A stretch of DNA of 64,000 nucleotides from Geodermatophilus pulveris (GCF_900188375.1 NZ_FZOO01000001.1:186001-250000); one strand, 5' to 3'; positions 39,741-50,664 are shown, counted from the first letter of the stretch. The notes: a model not told the origin generated them from the letters alone. Numbers and translations are program-made.

Positions 39741-40637
39741 TCAGGCGACGGCGGCCGGCGCGAGGCCGGCGGCGGGCGTCCGGCGGACGCCGGCCAGGGT
39801 CACGGCGACCTCGTCGAGGACGCCGCGGTGGAAGGGCAGCGAGGTGTGGCCGACCCCGCGCACCAGCACGTTGCGGGCCTGCAGGTCCGGGTGTTCGCAC
39901 CGCCCGGCCCGGCTGGGCACCACCACCTGGTCGAGGTCGCTGTAGATCGCGGTCACCGGGGTGCGCAGGCCGGGGGCCGGCTGGGCGAGCTCGCGCAGCA
40001 CCGCGGACCCCGGACGCAGCTGGCGGACCAGCGGGGTGGGCAGCAGGTGGGCCAGCACCGAGCCGCCGTGCGGCGTCCCGAGCGTCACCAGCGTCTCGAC
40101 GCGCCGGTCGCCGCCCTGGCGCTGCACGTGGTAGCGGGCGAGCAGGCCGCCGAGGCTGTGCCCGACGACGTGCACCCGCTCGTGCCCGGTCTGCTCGCAG
40201 ACCCGCTGCAGGTGCTCGCCCAGGTCCGCGGCACCGCGGGCCACGTCGGACAGGAAGGGGCTGTAGTTCCAGGAGCAGACCGAGGTGAAGCCGCGGCGGC
40301 GCAGGCTGCGCCGCATCACCGCGAAGATCGAGTGGTTGTCGATCAAGCCGTGCACGAGCACGACGGGGACGCGGGCGGCGAGCGGGTCGGCAGCGAACAG
40401 CGCGCGCACCCCGGGCGGCTGCTCGCCGGGACGGCAGCGCGGGTCGATCCGCAGCGGCTCGGCGCGGGCGCCCAGCGGGTACATCAGCACGTGGGCCCCG
40501 ACGAGGGCCAGCTCGGTCATCCCACCGGTGAACGCGGCCGGGGACAGCAGCGAGCGCAGCAGCTGCCGTGGCGCTCCCTGCCCGCGGCCGCCGGTGTGCG
40601 AGGCTGGACCGGGCGCCGGGTCGCTGGGTGACCGCAT
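39741..40637 (-). CDS. Triacylglycerol-lipase-like alpha/beta hydrolase
   Basis: A 298-residue hydrolase of the class 2 lipase / PGAP1-like group. It shows VPVVLVHGLIDNHSIF (oxyanion region), the nucleophile elbow VVGHSLGGLLARY, LVTLGTPHGGS typical of true lipases, a YSDLDQVV acid region and GVGHTSLPF for the His. A weakly hydrophobic N-terminal stretch near residues 35-55 may interact with the membrane. The ATG at 40637 follows GGGGAGGG. Substrate unknown. Confidence 0.85.
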   Translation of the reverse strand: MRSPSDPAPGPASHTGGRGQGAPRQLLRSLLSPAAFTGGMTELALVGAHVLMYPLGARAEPLRIDPRCRPGEQPPGVRALFAADPLAARVPVVLVHGLIDNHSIFAVMRRSLRRRGFTSVCSWNYSPFLSDVARGAADLGEHLQRVCEQTGHERVHVVGHSLGGLLARYHVQRQGGDRRVETLVTLGTPHGGSVLAHLLPTPLVRQLRPGSAVLRELAQPAPGLRTPVTAIYSDLDQVVVPSRAGRCEHPDLQARNVLVRGVGHTSLPFHRGVLDEVAVTLAGVRRTPAAGLAPAAVA

Positions 40638-40795
40638 GGTCCCTCCCCGTCCAGGCTCACCGAGCCGGGTGGTCTCCCCGGGAGCGGTGACTGCCCCTGG
40701 ATGCCCGGTTCACCCGACGGTAAAGCCGATGTGTGGCGCCCGTCACACCGACGCCACCTGCGTCACCCGTTCGTGACCAGGGAGGGAGGGGTCCC

Positions 40796-41860
40796 GTGAC
40801 CGCCCGTGACGGCTCGGCCCGGGTCCGCCCGGCCCGCCCGACGGCGCGGCCGGCGCGCCCGGCCGCCCGCCGCACCGGCCCCCGCCGACCGTCCGGGCCG
40901 GCCCCCGTCACGCCCGTCGACGGGCTCGTCCTCGGGGACCCGCCGCTGCTCGGCCGCGTGGTCGGCGTGCTGCTCGTCCTCGCCGGCGTGACCGGCGCCC
41001 TCGGCCTGTTCCCCACCTACCTCGTCGTCGGGGGGACGGCCCTGTCCCCGTCCGCCGACGCGGCCGGCCTGCTCGCCGGCCTGCTCGCGCCGGTGGCGGC
41101 CGTGGCGGTCGGCGGCGGGCTCGCGGCCGGCCGGGTCCCGCGCTTCGGTCTCGCCTTCGCCGGCATCGGCGGGGGGCCGGCGCTGGGGCTGCTGCTCATC
41201 GAGCTCTACCGCGCCAGCACCTCGACGGTGCGGCCGGGCATCGAGGTGATCGCCGGCCAGCGGGTGCTGACCAGCGCGGTCGACGTCCGGGCCGGGTGGG
41301 TCCTCGGCGCCGTCGCCCTGGCGCTCACGGTGCTGGCCGGCGTGCTGGCGGTGGCGGCCTGGGGCCGCACGGTCATGGACGACGCCGGCGCGCTGGACCC
41401 CGCCCGCCCGGCGCTCGCCGGCGCCGCGGCGCTGCTGGGGGTCCTCGCGGTGCTGTGCCTGGTGCTGCCGGCCGCCGACCTCCCCGACCGCATCGTCACC
41501 GACCCGACGACCGGGCTGCAGGTCGTCGTGGAGCAGGAGGGTCCGCAGGGGTTGTTCGAGCGGCCCGGCCTGGCCCTGCTCGGCGGCCTGCTGCTCGCGG
41601 GCGCCGTCGTCCTCGGCTCGGTGCTGGCGCCCTCGCTGCGGCCGCGGCTGGCCACCGTCGGCGGCCTGCTGGCCATCGCCGTCGTCGTCCTGTCCGCCGG
41701 GCTGGCCGGGCTGCGCGACGCGGTGGTCTCCGGCGACCTCGAGTGGACGCTGCCCGGCGCCGGGCTGCTGCTGGCCGGCCTGGGTCACGTCGCCCTGACC
41801 GTGCTGGCCTGGCGGCTGCGTCGGGCGCCGGTCCGGGACCCCTCGGCGGCCGGCGGGTAG
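40796..41860 (+). CDS. Multi-pass membrane protein of unknown function
   Basis: A 354-residue protein with a basic Arg/Pro-rich cytoplasmic N-terminus (to about 55) and roughly eight hydrophobic segments. I do not recognise a family. A loop around TDPTTGLQVVVEQEG suggests a small extracellular domain. The GTG at 40796 is chosen because GGGAGGGAGGG lies just upstream; an earlier frame start at 40733 lacks that signal. Co-directional with sucC but with 95 bases between. In mycobacteria a membrane gene is likewise found near sucCD, but equivalence is not shown. Confidence 0.75.
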   Translation: MTARDGSARVRPARPTARPARPAARRTGPRRPSGPAPVTPVDGLVLGDPPLLGRVVGVLLVLAGVTGALGLFPTYLVVGGTALSPSADAAGLLAGLLAPVAAVAVGGGLAAGRVPRFGLAFAGIGGGPALGLLLIELYRASTSTVRPGIEVIAGQRVLTSAVDVRAGWVLGAVALALTVLAGVLAVAAWGRTVMDDAGALDPARPALAGAAALLGVLAVLCLVLPAADLPDRIVTDPTTGLQVVVEQEGPQGLFERPGLALLGGLLLAGAVVLGSVLAPSLRPRLATVGGLLAIAVVVLSAGLAGLRDAVVSGDLEWTLPGAGLLLAGLGHVALTVLAWRLRRAPVRDPSAAGG

Positions 41861-41941
41861 CCGCGGGGCCGTGACCTGGGCGGTCGCTGTGACCCCGCGC
41901 ACCTCCCGACCGCCGGTGCGCGACGACCGTCCGGCGGGGTT

Positions 41942-41947
41942 TACGGT
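41942..41947 (+). promoter_or_regulatory. -10 hexamer TACGGT for leaderless sucC
   Basis: TACGGT ends 8 bases before the GTG at 41956, with no ribosome binding site between. Confidence 0.6.
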
Positions 41948-41955
41948 GCCTGTTC

Positions 41956-43116
41956 GTGGATCTCTTCGAGTACCAGGCGCGTGACCTGTTGGCCTCGCAC
42001 GGCGTGCCCGTGCTGCCCGGCGGCGTGGCCGAGACCCCTGAGCAGGCCGAGGCGATCGCGCGGGAGATCGGCGCGCCGGTCGTCGTCAAGGCGCAGGTCA
42101 AGACCGGCGGCCGCGGCAAGGCCGGTGGCGTCAAGCTCGCCGGCGACGCCGAGGAGGCCCGCGCGCGGGCGCAGGACATCCTGGGGCTGGACATCAAGGG
42201 CCACATCACCCACCGCGTGATGGTCGCCCAGGCCAGCGACATCGCCGAGGAGTACTACTTCTCCTACCTGCTCGACCGCGCCAACCGGACCTTCCTGGCG
42301 ATGGCCTCGGTCGAGGGCGGCATGGACATCGAGCAGCTCGCCGTCGAGCGCCCCGAGGCCCTGGCCCGCGTCCCCGTGGACGCCACGGTCGGCGTGGACA
42401 CCGCCAAGGCCGCGGAGATCGTCGACGCCGCCGGCTTCCCCGCCGAGGTGCGCGACCAGGTCGTCGCCATCGCCGTCCAGCTGTGGGACGTCTTCCGCGG
42501 CGAGGACGCCACCCTCGTCGAGGTCAACCCGCTGGCCAAGGCGCCCGACGGCACCGTGCTCGCGCTGGACGCGAAGGTGACCCTCGACGAGAACGCCGAC
42601 TTCCGCCACCCCGAGCACGCCCAGCTCGCGGACGCCGCCTCGGCCAACCCGCTGGAGGCCGCGGCCAAGGAGCGCGGGCTCAACTACGTCAAGCTCGAGG
42701 GCCAGGTCGGCATCATCGGCAATGGCGCGGGCCTGGTCATGAGCACCCTGGACGTCGTGGCCTACGCCGGTGAGGAGTTCGGCGGCGTCCGCCCGGCCAA
42801 CTTCCTCGACATCGGCGGCGGCGCCTCCGCGCAGGTGATGGCCGACGGCCTGCACATCATCCTCTCCGACCCGGACGTGACGAGCGTCTTCGTCAACGTC
42901 TTCGGCGGCATCACCTCCTGCGACGCGGTCGCCGACGGCATCGTGTCCGCGCTGGGGATGCTGGGGGACGAGGCGACCAAGCCGCTGGTCGTCCGGCTCG
43001 ACGGCAACAACGTCGAGGAGGGCCGGCGGATCCTCGCCGAGGCCGCCCACCCACTGGTGACCGTGGTGGACACGATGGACGGCGCCGCGCGCCGGGCCGC
43101 CGAGCTCGCCGCCTGA
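41956..43116 (+). CDS. sucC: Succinyl-CoA synthetase (ADP-forming) beta subunit
   Basis: The beta subunit binds nucleotide and succinate in the TCA step between succinyl-CoA and succinate. In 386 residues it has [18 protein letters not shown] at the start, the ATP-grasp region with [16 protein letters not shown] (16), [11 protein letters not shown], and the C-terminal CoA-ligase domain with NIGGGA-type [12 protein letters not shown] and [16 protein letters not shown]. The GTG at 41956 is preceded by a -10 at short distance. sucD follows after repeat copy D. Confidence 0.97.
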   Translation: MDLFEYQARDLLASHGVPVLPGGVAETPEQAEAIAREIGAPVVVKAQVKTGGRGKAGGVKLAGDAEEARARAQDILGLDIKGHITHRVMVAQASDIAEEYYFSYLLDRANRTFLAMASVEGGMDIEQLAVERPEALARVPVDATVGVDTAKAAEIVDAAGFPAEVRDQVVAIAVQLWDVFRGEDATLVEVNPLAKAPDGTVLALDAKVTLDENADFRHPEHAQLADAASANPLEAAAKERGLNYVKLEGQVGIIGNGAGLVMSTLDVVAYAGEEFGGVRPANFLDIGGGASAQVMADGLHIILSDPDVTSVFVNVFGGITSCDAVADGIVSALGMLGDEATKPLVVRLDGNNVEEGRRILAEAAHPLVTVVDTMDGAARRAAELAA

Positions 43117-43178
43117 AGGACCCCGCCCCCACCGCCCGCACGCTCGTGGCGGGCCCCTGCAGGGGCCCCCAGAACAGG
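43117..43178 (+). repeat. Post-stop structured repeat, copy D (between sucC and sucD)
   Basis: It starts directly after the sucC TGA: AGGACCCCGCCCCCACCGCC, then ACGCTCGTGGCGGGCCCCTGC. It contains the strong palindrome GGGCCCCTGCAGGGGCCC (43151-43168). Inside a two-gene operon for equimolar subunits, so it cannot be a complete terminator if the genes share a promoter. Confidence 0.6.
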
Positions 43179-43186
43179 ACCGAGAG

Positions 43187-44052
<866 letters not shown>

Positions 44053-44065
<13 letters not shown>

Positions 44066-44301
44066 CAGTCCCGGGAGCATCGCAGGGAGCGCCAGCGACC
44101 GAGGAGCGGACCGGGGCGCGGAAGCCGACCACGGGGGTCGTCGGCTGACAGTCCCGGGAGCATCGCAGGGAGCGCCAGCGACCGAGGAGCGGACCGGGGC
44201 GCGGAAGCCGACCACGGGGGTCGTCGGCTGACAGTCCCGGGAGCATCGCAGGGAGCGCCAGCGACCGAGGAGCGGACCGGGGCGCGGAAGCCGACCACGG
44301 G
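44053..44301 (+). repeat. Three perfect 83-bp tandem repeats starting inside sucD
   Basis: Units at 44053-44135, 44136-44218 and 44219-44301 are identical as read, and about 14 bases of a fourth follow (44302 on). The first 13 bases are the end of sucD (GGTCGTCGGCTGA), so the coding end has been copied downstream. Each unit can fold (GCCGAC/GTCGGC across junctions; CCCGG/CCGGG within). The 44066-44414 gap otherwise holds only the ribosome binding site and promoter region of the next gene. Confidence 0.95.
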
Positions 44302-44414
44302 GGTCGTCGGCTGACGGTCCCGCGGGCGGACGGCGGGCGTGTCCGGTCGGCACCCGCGGCAGGCGGTGCCCACGATCGACGCAGTCCCCCGCCGAGCCCG
44401 AGGAGTGTCCCGCG

Positions 44415-45416
44415 ATGACCAGTCAGCCGCCGCAGCCACCCGGCGGGGGCTCCGAGGAGCGCCGTCCGGACGGCGGGGGGACCGCGCCGGGGCAGCCACC
44501 GCAGGGGCACCCCGGCCAGCAGTACCCCTACGGGCAGCAGCCGTACGGGCAGCCGTACCCGTACGGGCAGCCGCCGCCGTACGGCTACGGCCCGGGCTAC
44601 CCGCCGCAGCCCTACTACGGGCAGCCCCCGTACGGGCAGCCCCCGTACGGGCAGCAGCCGTACGGGCAGCCGTGGGGCCAGCAGGGGCCGGGCCACCCCG
44701 GCTACGGGCCGCCCCCGTACGGCCAGCCGCAGTTCTGGGGCCCGCCCTACGGCCAGCCGTACCCGCCTCAGCAGCCGTACGGCCGTCCCGCCGCCGCGCA
44801 CGTCGGCCTGGACCGCCGGCGGCTGGACCGCGGCGACGTGCTGGTCGCGGCCAGCTGCGTGGCCTTCCTGCTCTTCGCCGCCCTGCCGTGGTTCACGTTC
44901 GACTTCGGGTTCGGCCTAGCCGAGTCGATCAACGGGTTCGACCTCGGGCTGGTCGCGACCGCCGCCGTGCTGCTCGTCCTCGCCGCCGTCTGGTCGTTGC
45001 TGCCCGCCGTCGTCGACCTGCGCCTGCCCGTCCCGCGCAGCGTCCTGAGCACGGTCCTGACCTCGCTGGCCCTGCTGCTCACCCTGGTCGGCTGGCTGAG
45101 CACGTTCGAGGGCGGCTTCAGCGTCTTCGCCCTGCTCACCCTGCTCGCCGCGGTCGCGGCCGTGGTCTCCTCCGTGCTGGCGCTGCTGCGCTCGGGGCGG
45201 TCCGCCACACCCGGGGGCTGGACGCCGCAGCAGCCGGGCGGTCCGTGGGCACCGGCCGGAGGGCAGCCCGTCCCCGGTCAGCAGCCGCTGGGCCCGCCGG
45301 CCGGCGCGGCGGAGCCGGGGCCGGAGCAGAGCCGGCCGGCGCCCGACGGGGTGCGCGACGACGACCGGCCGGGCGGCTCGACCGCCTCCGGTACGGGGAC
45401 CGGCCCGGCGGCGTAG
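44415..45416 (+). CDS. Pro/Tyr/Gly/Gln-rich membrane protein (Rv0954-like)
   Basis: A 333-residue protein. Residues 1-125 are low-complexity, built from PYGQ / PPYGQ repeats; about 140-255 hold four hydrophobic membrane segments; the C-terminus is Pro/Gly-rich and hydrophilic. Place and build match mycobacterial Rv0954 (34-kDa antigen type), which is linked to cell-wall growth. The ATG at 44415 follows CGAGGAG. The repeat-rich tail probably lies in the cytoplasm and may drive clustering (inference). Confidence 0.8.
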   Translation: MTSQPPQPPGGGSEERRPDGGGTAPGQPPQGHPGQQYPYGQQPYGQPYPYGQPPPYGYGPGYPPQPYYGQPPYGQPPYGQQPYGQPWGQQGPGHPGYGPPPYGQPQFWGPPYGQPYPPQQPYGRPAAAHVGLDRRRLDRGDVLVAASCVAFLLFAALPWFTFDFGFGLAESINGFDLGLVATAAVLLVLAAVWSLLPAVVDLRLPVPRSVLSTVLTSLALLLTLVGWLSTFEGGFSVFALLTLLAAVAAVVSSVLALLRSGRSATPGGWTPQQPGGPWAPAGGQPVPGQQPLGPPAGAAEPGPEQSRPAPDGVRDDDRPGGSTASGTGTGPAA

Positions 45417-45482
45417 GTCCCCGTCGCGGACCGCCGGGCGCGTACTCCGGCGATCCCGGCCCCGGCTTGGGACAGTGGGCGG

Positions 45483-46679
45483 GTGGTCTCCCTGCTCGCC
45501 CGACTGAGCCTGCCCGGTCAGCGGGACCCGGACGCCCGCGGCCCTTGGCAGGCCGCCGTCCTCGCCGCCCTGGCGGCCGGGGCCGTCACGGTGCTCGGGC
45601 TGCTCGGGGTGGGTCTCGCGTCGGTCGTCGTGCAGACCCTCGACCCGGCCGGCGGGCTGCCCGTCGCCGACTCCGCCCGCCTGGCCGGACGGCTGTGGCT
45701 GCTCGCCCAGGGCGGCGGTCTGGCGCCGGCGTCCGGCCCGCTGGTGCTGGCCCCGCTGCTGCTCACCCTCGCCGTGGCCTGGGGTCTGAGCAGTGCCGGC
45801 CGCGGCGTCGTCCGCGCCTGCGACGTCGCGGGCGGGCGGGCGGTGGCCGCCGTCGTCGTCGCCGCCGCCGCAGCGCACACGCTGCTCACCGTGCTCGTCG
45901 CGTTGCTGGCCGGCACCCCGCGGGTGCCGGTCGACCTGCTGCGGTCCGCGGCCGGTGGCGCCGTCCTCGCGGTGCTCGCCGTCGGCTGGGGGGCCGCGCG
46001 GGACTCCCGCCTGCTCGACGACGTCCTCGACCGGCTGCCCGGGCCGGTGCGGCCGCTGCTGCGCGCCGTCGCGGCCGGGCTGCTGACCGCCGTGGCGCTG
46101 GCGCTGGTCGTGGTCGCCGTCGCCGCCGCCGCCGACACCGCGGGGTACGCGGCGCTGGCGGGCTCCCTCGGCGGGGCCGGCGCCGGCGCGGTCGGGCTGC
46201 TGGTGCTCGGCGTGCTGCTGCTGCCCAACGCCGCGGCGGCCGCGATCGGCCTGGCCGCCGGGCCGGGCTTCGCCGTCGGCAGCGGCACGCTGGTCTCCGT
46301 GCACGGGGTCACCCTGGGCGCAGTCCCGGCCCTGCCGCTGCTGGCCGCGCTGCCCGACACCCAGGCGGTGCCGCTGCTGGCCTTCGCCTCCCAGGCGGTG
46401 CCCGCGCTCGCCGGCCTGGTGGCCGGCGGGACGCTCGGCCGGTGGCTGGACGACGACGACGCCGGCTCGGTGGTGGCCGGGCTGTGGGGCGTGCTCGCCG
46501 GCGTGCTGCTCGGGGTGGCGTGCGGCCTGTTCGCGTTCGCCGGCGCCGGGTCGCTGGGCGACGGCGCGCTGGCCGGCGTCGGGGCACCGCCGGTCGCGAC
46601 CGGCCTGGCCGTCGCCCTCCAGGCGGGCGTCGCCGCCGGCCTGGCGGCCGCCGTCACCCGCTGGCGCTCCCTGGGCTGA
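45483..46679 (+). CDS. PerM-like integral membrane protein (DUF6350 family)
   Basis: A 398-residue, strongly hydrophobic protein with about ten membrane segments and a conserved FAVGSGTLVSVHGVTLGAVP loop. Position directly before purN-purH matches Rv0955 (PerM), a divisome-associated protein in mycobacteria that stabilises FtsB. The GTG at 45483 is the first start in frame. Function in this organism is inferred by synteny and topology. Confidence 0.83.
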   Translation: MVSLLARLSLPGQRDPDARGPWQAAVLAALAAGAVTVLGLLGVGLASVVVQTLDPAGGLPVADSARLAGRLWLLAQGGGLAPASGPLVLAPLLLTLAVAWGLSSAGRGVVRACDVAGGRAVAAVVVAAAAAHTLLTVLVALLAGTPRVPVDLLRSAAGGAVLAVLAVGWGAARDSRLLDDVLDRLPGPVRPLLRAVAAGLLTAVALALVVVAVAAAADTAGYAALAGSLGGAGAGAVGLLVLGVLLLPNAAAAAIGLAAGPGFAVGSGTLVSVHGVTLGAVPALPLLAALPDTQAVPLLAFASQAVPALAGLVAGGTLGRWLDDDDAGSVVAGLWGVLAGVLLGVACGLFAFAGAGSLGDGALAGVGAPPVATGLAVALQAGVAAGLAAAVTRWRSLG

Positions 46680-46696
46680 GGGGGCCGGGGTGCTTA

Positions 46697-46702
46697 TAGG
46701 GT
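46697..46702 (+). promoter_or_regulatory. -10 hexamer TAGGGT for leaderless purN
   Basis: TAGGGT ends 7 bases before the GTG at 46710; no ribosome binding site between. The surrounding CTTATAGGGT is AT-rich for this genome. Confidence 0.65.
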
Positions 46703-46709
46703 CCTGGCC

Positions 46710-47321
46710 GTGCCCGCAGCCGAGCAGTCCGCGCGGGCGCGGGTCGTCGTCCTGCTCTCGGGCACCGGGTCGCTGGGCGAGGCGCTGCTCACCGCGGCGG
46801 AGGCCCCGGACTACCCGGCGGGCGTGGTCGCCGTCGGCAGCGACCGGGACGCCCCGGGGCTGGAGCACGCCCGGCGCCGCGGCGTCCCCGCCTTCACCTG
46901 CGCGCTGCGCGACCACCCCGACCGCGCCACCTGGGACGCCGCGCTGGCCGCCGCGATCGCCGCGCACCGCCCGGACCTGGTGGTCTCCGCGGGCTTCATG
47001 AAGCTCGTCGGCCCTGCCGTGCTGGGCGCCTTCGGCGGCCGGCTGCTCAACACCCACCCCGCGCTGCTGCCGGCCTTCCCCGGCGCGCACGCCGTCCGCG
47101 ACGCCCTCGCCGCCGGCGCCCGGGTCACCGGCTGCACGGTGCACTGGGTGGACGCCGGCGTCGACACCGGCCCGGTCATCGCCCAGCGGGAGGTGCCCGT
47201 CCTCCCGGGGGACGACGAGGCGCGGCTGCACGCACGGATCAAGGACGTGGAGCGCGAGCTCCTGGTGGAGACGGTGGCGGGGCTCGTCACCTCCCGGACG
47301 ACGAGGAAGAGCACCCGATGA
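46710..47321 (+). CDS. purN: Phosphoribosylglycinamide formyltransferase PurN
   Basis: PurN adds a formyl group from 10-formyl-THF to GAR in purine synthesis. The 203-residue protein has [10 protein letters not shown] (phosphate loop), [24 protein letters not shown] with the catalytic Asn/His, and [15 protein letters not shown] with the Asp. The GTG at 46710 lies 7 bases behind a -10. The stop overlaps the purH ATG by 4 bases. Confidence 0.96.
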   Translation: MPAAEQSARARVVVLLSGTGSLGEALLTAAEAPDYPAGVVAVGSDRDAPGLEHARRRGVPAFTCALRDHPDRATWDAALAAAIAAHRPDLVVSAGFMKLVGPAVLGAFGGRLLNTHPALLPAFPGAHAVRDALAAGARVTGCTVHWVDAGVDTGPVIAQREVPVLPGDDEARLHARIKDVERELLVETVAGLVTSRTTRKSTR

Positions 47322-48868
47322 GCGACCGCACCCCCGTCCGCCGCGCGCTGCTGGGCGTGTACGACAAGGCCGGCATCGAGGAGCTCGCCCGCGGGCTGGC
47401 CGACGCCGGCGTGGAGCTGGTGAGCACCGGCGCGACCGCCCGCCGCATCGCCGACGCCGGGGTGCCGGTCATCCCGGTGGAGCAGGTCACCGGCTTCCCG
47501 GAGTGCCTGGACGGGCGGGTGAAGACGCTGCACCCGGCGGTGCACGCCGGCATCCTGGCCGACCGCCGCCTGCCCGCCCACGTGCAGCAGCTCGAGGAGC
47601 TCGGCATCGCGCCGTTCGACCTCGTCGTGGTCAACCTGTACCCGTTCACCGACACGGTGGCCTCCGGGGCCGGCCCCGACGAGTGCGTGGAGCAGATCGA
47701 CATCGGCGGCCCGGCGATGGTCCGCGCCGCGGCCAAGAACCACCCGTCGGTCGCCGTCGTCGTCGACCCGGCCCGCTACGGCGACGTGCTGGCCGCCGTC
47801 GCCGCCGGCGGGTTCACCCTCGCCGACCGGCGGTCCCTGGCCGCCGCCGCCTTCCGGCACACGGCGGCCTACGACGTCGCCGTCGCCTCGTGGATGGGCA
47901 GCGTGCTCGCCCCGGACGACGACTCCGGCTTCCCGGCGTGGGCGGGCGCGACCTGGGAGCGCGCCGACGTGCTCCGTTACGGCGAGAACCCGCACCAGCG
48001 GGCCGCGCTGTACCGCAGCGACCGGCCCGGGCTGGCGCACGCCGAGCAGCTGCACGGCAAGCAGATGTCCTACAACAACTACGTCGACACCGACGCCGCC
48101 TGGCGGGCCGCGCACGACCACGCCGACCCGTGCGTGGCGATCGTCAAGCACGCCAACCCCTGCGGCATCGCCGTCGGCACCGACGTCGCCGCCGCGCACC
48201 GCAAGGCGCACGCCTGCGACCCGGTGTCCGCCTTCGGCGGGGTCATCGCCGCCAACCGGGAGGTCGACCTCGCCGTCGCCGAGCAGGTCGCCGAGGTGTT
48301 CACCGAGGTCGTCGTCGCGCCGTCCTTCACCGAGGACGCCCTGCAGGTGCTCCGCGCGAAGAAGAACATCCGGCTGCTGCGGCTGCCCGGGGACGCCCGG
48401 CCGGGCACCGAGCTGCGGCCGGTCGGCGGCGGGCTGCTGCTGCAGACCGCCGACCGCATCGACGCCCCCGGTGACGACCCCACCACCTGGACGCTGGCCT
48501 GCGGCGCGCCGCTGGACGCCGCCGGCCTGGACGACCTGGTGTTCGGCTGGCGCTCGGTCCGCGCGGTGAAGAGCAACGCCATCCTGCTGGCCCACGACAA
48601 GGCCACCGTCGGTGTGGGCATGGGCCAGGTGAACCGGGTGGACGCCGCCCGCCTCGCGGTGGCCCGGGCGGGGGAGCGGGCCACCGGCGCCGTCGCCGCC
48701 TCCGACGCCTTCTTCCCGTTCGCCGACGGCCTGCAGGTGCTGCTCGACGCCGGGGTGCGCGCGGTCGTCCAGCCCGGCGGCTCGGTGCGCGACGAGGAGG
48801 TCGTGGCGGCCGCGGCCGCGGCCGGGGTGCCGCTGTACCTGACCGGCACCCGGCACTTCGCCCACTGA
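47318..48868 (+). CDS. purH: Bifunctional AICAR transformylase / IMP cyclohydrolase PurH
   Basis: PurH carries out the last two steps of IMP synthesis. In 516 residues it has the cyclohydrolase domain (about 1-200: [41 protein letters not shown]) and the transformylase domain ([11 protein letters not shown] with catalytic Lys-His, [21 protein letters not shown], and [10 protein letters not shown]). It ends with the usual TGTRHFAH. Translationally coupled to purN. Confidence 0.97.
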   Translation: MSDRTPVRRALLGVYDKAGIEELARGLADAGVELVSTGATARRIADAGVPVIPVEQVTGFPECLDGRVKTLHPAVHAGILADRRLPAHVQQLEELGIAPFDLVVVNLYPFTDTVASGAGPDECVEQIDIGGPAMVRAAAKNHPSVAVVVDPARYGDVLAAVAAGGFTLADRRSLAAAAFRHTAAYDVAVASWMGSVLAPDDDSGFPAWAGATWERADVLRYGENPHQRAALYRSDRPGLAHAEQLHGKQMSYNNYVDTDAAWRAAHDHADPCVAIVKHANPCGIAVGTDVAAAHRKAHACDPVSAFGGVIAANREVDLAVAEQVAEVFTEVVVAPSFTEDALQVLRAKKNIRLLRLPGDARPGTELRPVGGGLLLQTADRIDAPGDDPTTWTLACGAPLDAAGLDDLVFGWRSVRAVKSNAILLAHDKATVGVGMGQVNRVDAARLAVARAGERATGAVAASDAFFPFADGLQVLLDAGVRAVVQPGGSVRDEEVVAAAAAAGVPLYLTGTRHFAH

Positions 48869-49160
48869 TGCCGCCGCCGCGCCCGCACGTCGGGCCCCCT
48901 GGGGCCGGCGCGGTCGTCGAGGACGCGGACCTCGCCCGCGTGGACTGACGGAGGACCCCGTCCTCCCCACCGCTCGCGAGCTCGCGGCGGGTCCCGGGAC
49001 GGGGCCGCGGGAGGCCGACCTGGGGGGCAGCGGGGTCCTCCCACTGCGGGGCGCGTCGACCGACGCCGTCGACTGGCGTGGCCTGGACCTGACCGGCGTG
49101 TCCCTCGACCTCGAGCAGGCGGTCCAGGACGCCCGCGCCCACGGCGCCCTCGTGCGCTGA
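48868..49160 (+). pseudogene. Interrupted remnant of a pentapeptide-repeat protein
   Basis: A 26-residue frame (48868-48948, ATG overlapping the purH stop) ends EDADLARVD then TGA. After repeat copy E a second frame continues in the same sense, [19 protein letters not shown] and so on to a TGA at 49158-49160. Near-identical octamers GTGGACTG (48940) and GTCGACTG (49068) flank the insertion; joining at them yields [20 protein letters not shown], a pentapeptide pattern. The N-terminal part of such a protein is missing, so this is decayed. Confidence 0.4.
48949..49042. repeat. Post-stop structured repeat, copy E (long form with terminal inverted repeats)
   Basis: It starts right after a TGA with CGGAGGACCCCG; the opposite end reads CGGGGTCCTCC, an exact 11-bp inverted copy (48950-48960 with 49031-49041). 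Inside are CCCCACCGCTCGCGAGC and CGGCGGGTCCCGGGACGGGGCC. It shares the GGGCAGCGGGGTCC segment with copy F. Located between converging genes. Confidence 0.65.
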
Positions 49161-49167
49161 GGGCGCG

Positions 49168-49710
49168 CTACCGCCGGCGGGGACCGGTGGCGAGCGCCGA
49201 GAGCGCGCCGAGCAGGCCGAGCACCGGGACGGCGAGCGCGCACCACAGGCCGGTGTCGATCGTCGCGGCGTCCCAGCCGACGGCGGCCAGCGGCACCGCC
49301 ACCGCGACGGCGGCCACCAGGGCCACCAGCAGGGCCAGCACCCCCAGGGCGCGGTGCGAGCGGGCCGGCACGAGGACGAGCAGGCCGAGCAGGCCCAGCG
49401 CGGCGCCGGCCAGGACGACGGCCACCGGCTGCCAGAACCCGTCCGCGAGCAGCCGCGCGACGCCGCCCGCGGCCAGGTCGTCCCACCCGCGGCGGACCAG
49501 GTCCGCGCCGGTGAGGTCGCTGCCGGGCAGCCAGCGCAGCAGCAGGCTCAGGCCGGCGGCGGTGCCGGCCAGGAGCAGCAGCAGGCCGGCCAGGCCGGCG
49601 GGGCGCCGCCGGCGCACCGGGCGGTCCGGGTGCTCCGGCACGGTCCGCGGCGCGTAGCCGGCGGGCGGCGGCGGGACGGGCGTGGGGCCGGGCCGCTCGC
49701 GCTCGCTCAT
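49168..49710 (-). CDS. Four-helix membrane protein of unknown function
   Basis: A 180-residue protein: a Pro/Arg-rich cytoplasmic N-terminus (to about 38) followed by four hydrophobic segments (about 39-58, 90-110, 117-137 and 150-170) with short loops. No family recognised. The ATG at 49710 is adjacent to an in-frame GTG at 49713; CGAGGAGTGGTGATG gives a ribosome binding site. It diverges from folD, which is 84 bases away. Confidence 0.75.
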   Translation of the reverse strand: MSERERPGPTPVPPPPAGYAPRTVPEHPDRPVRRRRPAGLAGLLLLLAGTAAGLSLLLRWLPGSDLTGADLVRRGWDDLAAGGVARLLADGFWQPVAVVLAGAALGLLGLLVLVPARSHRALGVLALLVALVAAVAVAVPLAAVGWDAATIDTGLWCALAVPVLGLLGALSALATGPRRR

Positions 49711-49794
49711 CACCACTCCTCGCCGGAGGACGCCACCGGCGGGCCCGGGGCGCGGTGGCAGGCGCCGGCCGGTCCTCCGGCAGACTGTCCCACC

Positions 49795-50664
49795 GTGGCG
49801 GCGACGACTCTGGACGGCAAGGCGACCGCAGCGGCCATCCGCGGGGAGCTGACCGAGCGGGTCGCCGCCCTGACCGCGGCCGGCCACCGCCCGGGGCTGG
49901 GCACGCTCCTGGTCGGCGACGACCCGGGGAGCCGCTGGTACGTCAACGCCAAGCACTCCGACTGCGCGCAGGTCGGCATCGCCAGCATCCAGCGCGAGTT
50001 GCCGGCCACTGCCACCCAGGCCGACGTCCTCGCGGTCGTCGCCGAGCTCAACGCCGACCCGGACTGCACCGGGTACATCGTGCAGCTGCCGCTGCCGGCC
50101 GGGATCGAGGAGAGCGCCGTCCTCGAGGCGGTGGACCCGGCCAAGGACGCCGACGGCCTGCACCCGGTCAACCTCGGCCGGCTGGTCCTGAACGTCCCGG
50201 GCCCGCTGCCCTGCACCCCGGTCGGCATCGTGGAGCTGCTGCGCCGCTACGACGTGCCGATCGCCGGCGCCGAGGTCGTCGTCGTCGGCCGGGGCATCAC
50301 CGTCGGCCGCCCGCTCGGCCTGCTGCTCACCCGCCGCAGCGAGAACGCCACGGTGACCCTGTGCCACACCGGCACCCGCGACCTCGCTGCGCACCTGCGC
50401 CGCGCCGACGTCGTGGTCGCCGCGGCCGGCGTCCCCGGTCTGGTCACCCGGGACGTCGTCAAGCCCGGCGCCGCCGTCCTCGACGTCGGGGTCAGCCGGG
50501 TCGACGGGAGGATCGCCGGGGACGTCGCCCCCGACGTGGTCGACGTCGCCGGGCACGTCGCCCCCAACCCCGGCGGGGTCGGGCCGATGACCCGGGCGAT
50601 GCTGCTGCGCAACGTCGTCCTGGCCGCCGAGCAGGCCGCCGCCGCGCACGCCCTGTCGGCCTGA
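49795..50664 (+). CDS. folD: Methylenetetrahydrofolate dehydrogenase/cyclohydrolase FolD
   Basis: FolD makes 10-formyl-THF, the formyl donor for PurN and PurH nearby. In 289 residues it has [14 protein letters not shown] with the catalytic Lys, [22 protein letters not shown], and the NADP-binding [14 protein letters not shown]. The ending [15 protein letters not shown] is typical. The GTG at 49795 lies 6 bases after GACTGT, a weak -10, so it may be leaderless. The stop overlaps the DUF3017 gene by one base. Confidence 0.96.
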   Translation: MAATTLDGKATAAAIRGELTERVAALTAAGHRPGLGTLLVGDDPGSRWYVNAKHSDCAQVGIASIQRELPATATQADVLAVVAELNADPDCTGYIVQLPLPAGIEESAVLEAVDPAKDADGLHPVNLGRLVLNVPGPLPCTPVGIVELLRRYDVPIAGAEVVVVGRGITVGRPLGLLLTRRSENATVTLCHTGTRDLAAHLRRADVVVAAAGVPGLVTRDVVKPGAAVLDVGVSRVDGRIAGDVAPDVVDVAGHVAPNPGGVGPMTRAMLLRNVVLAAEQAAAAHALSA

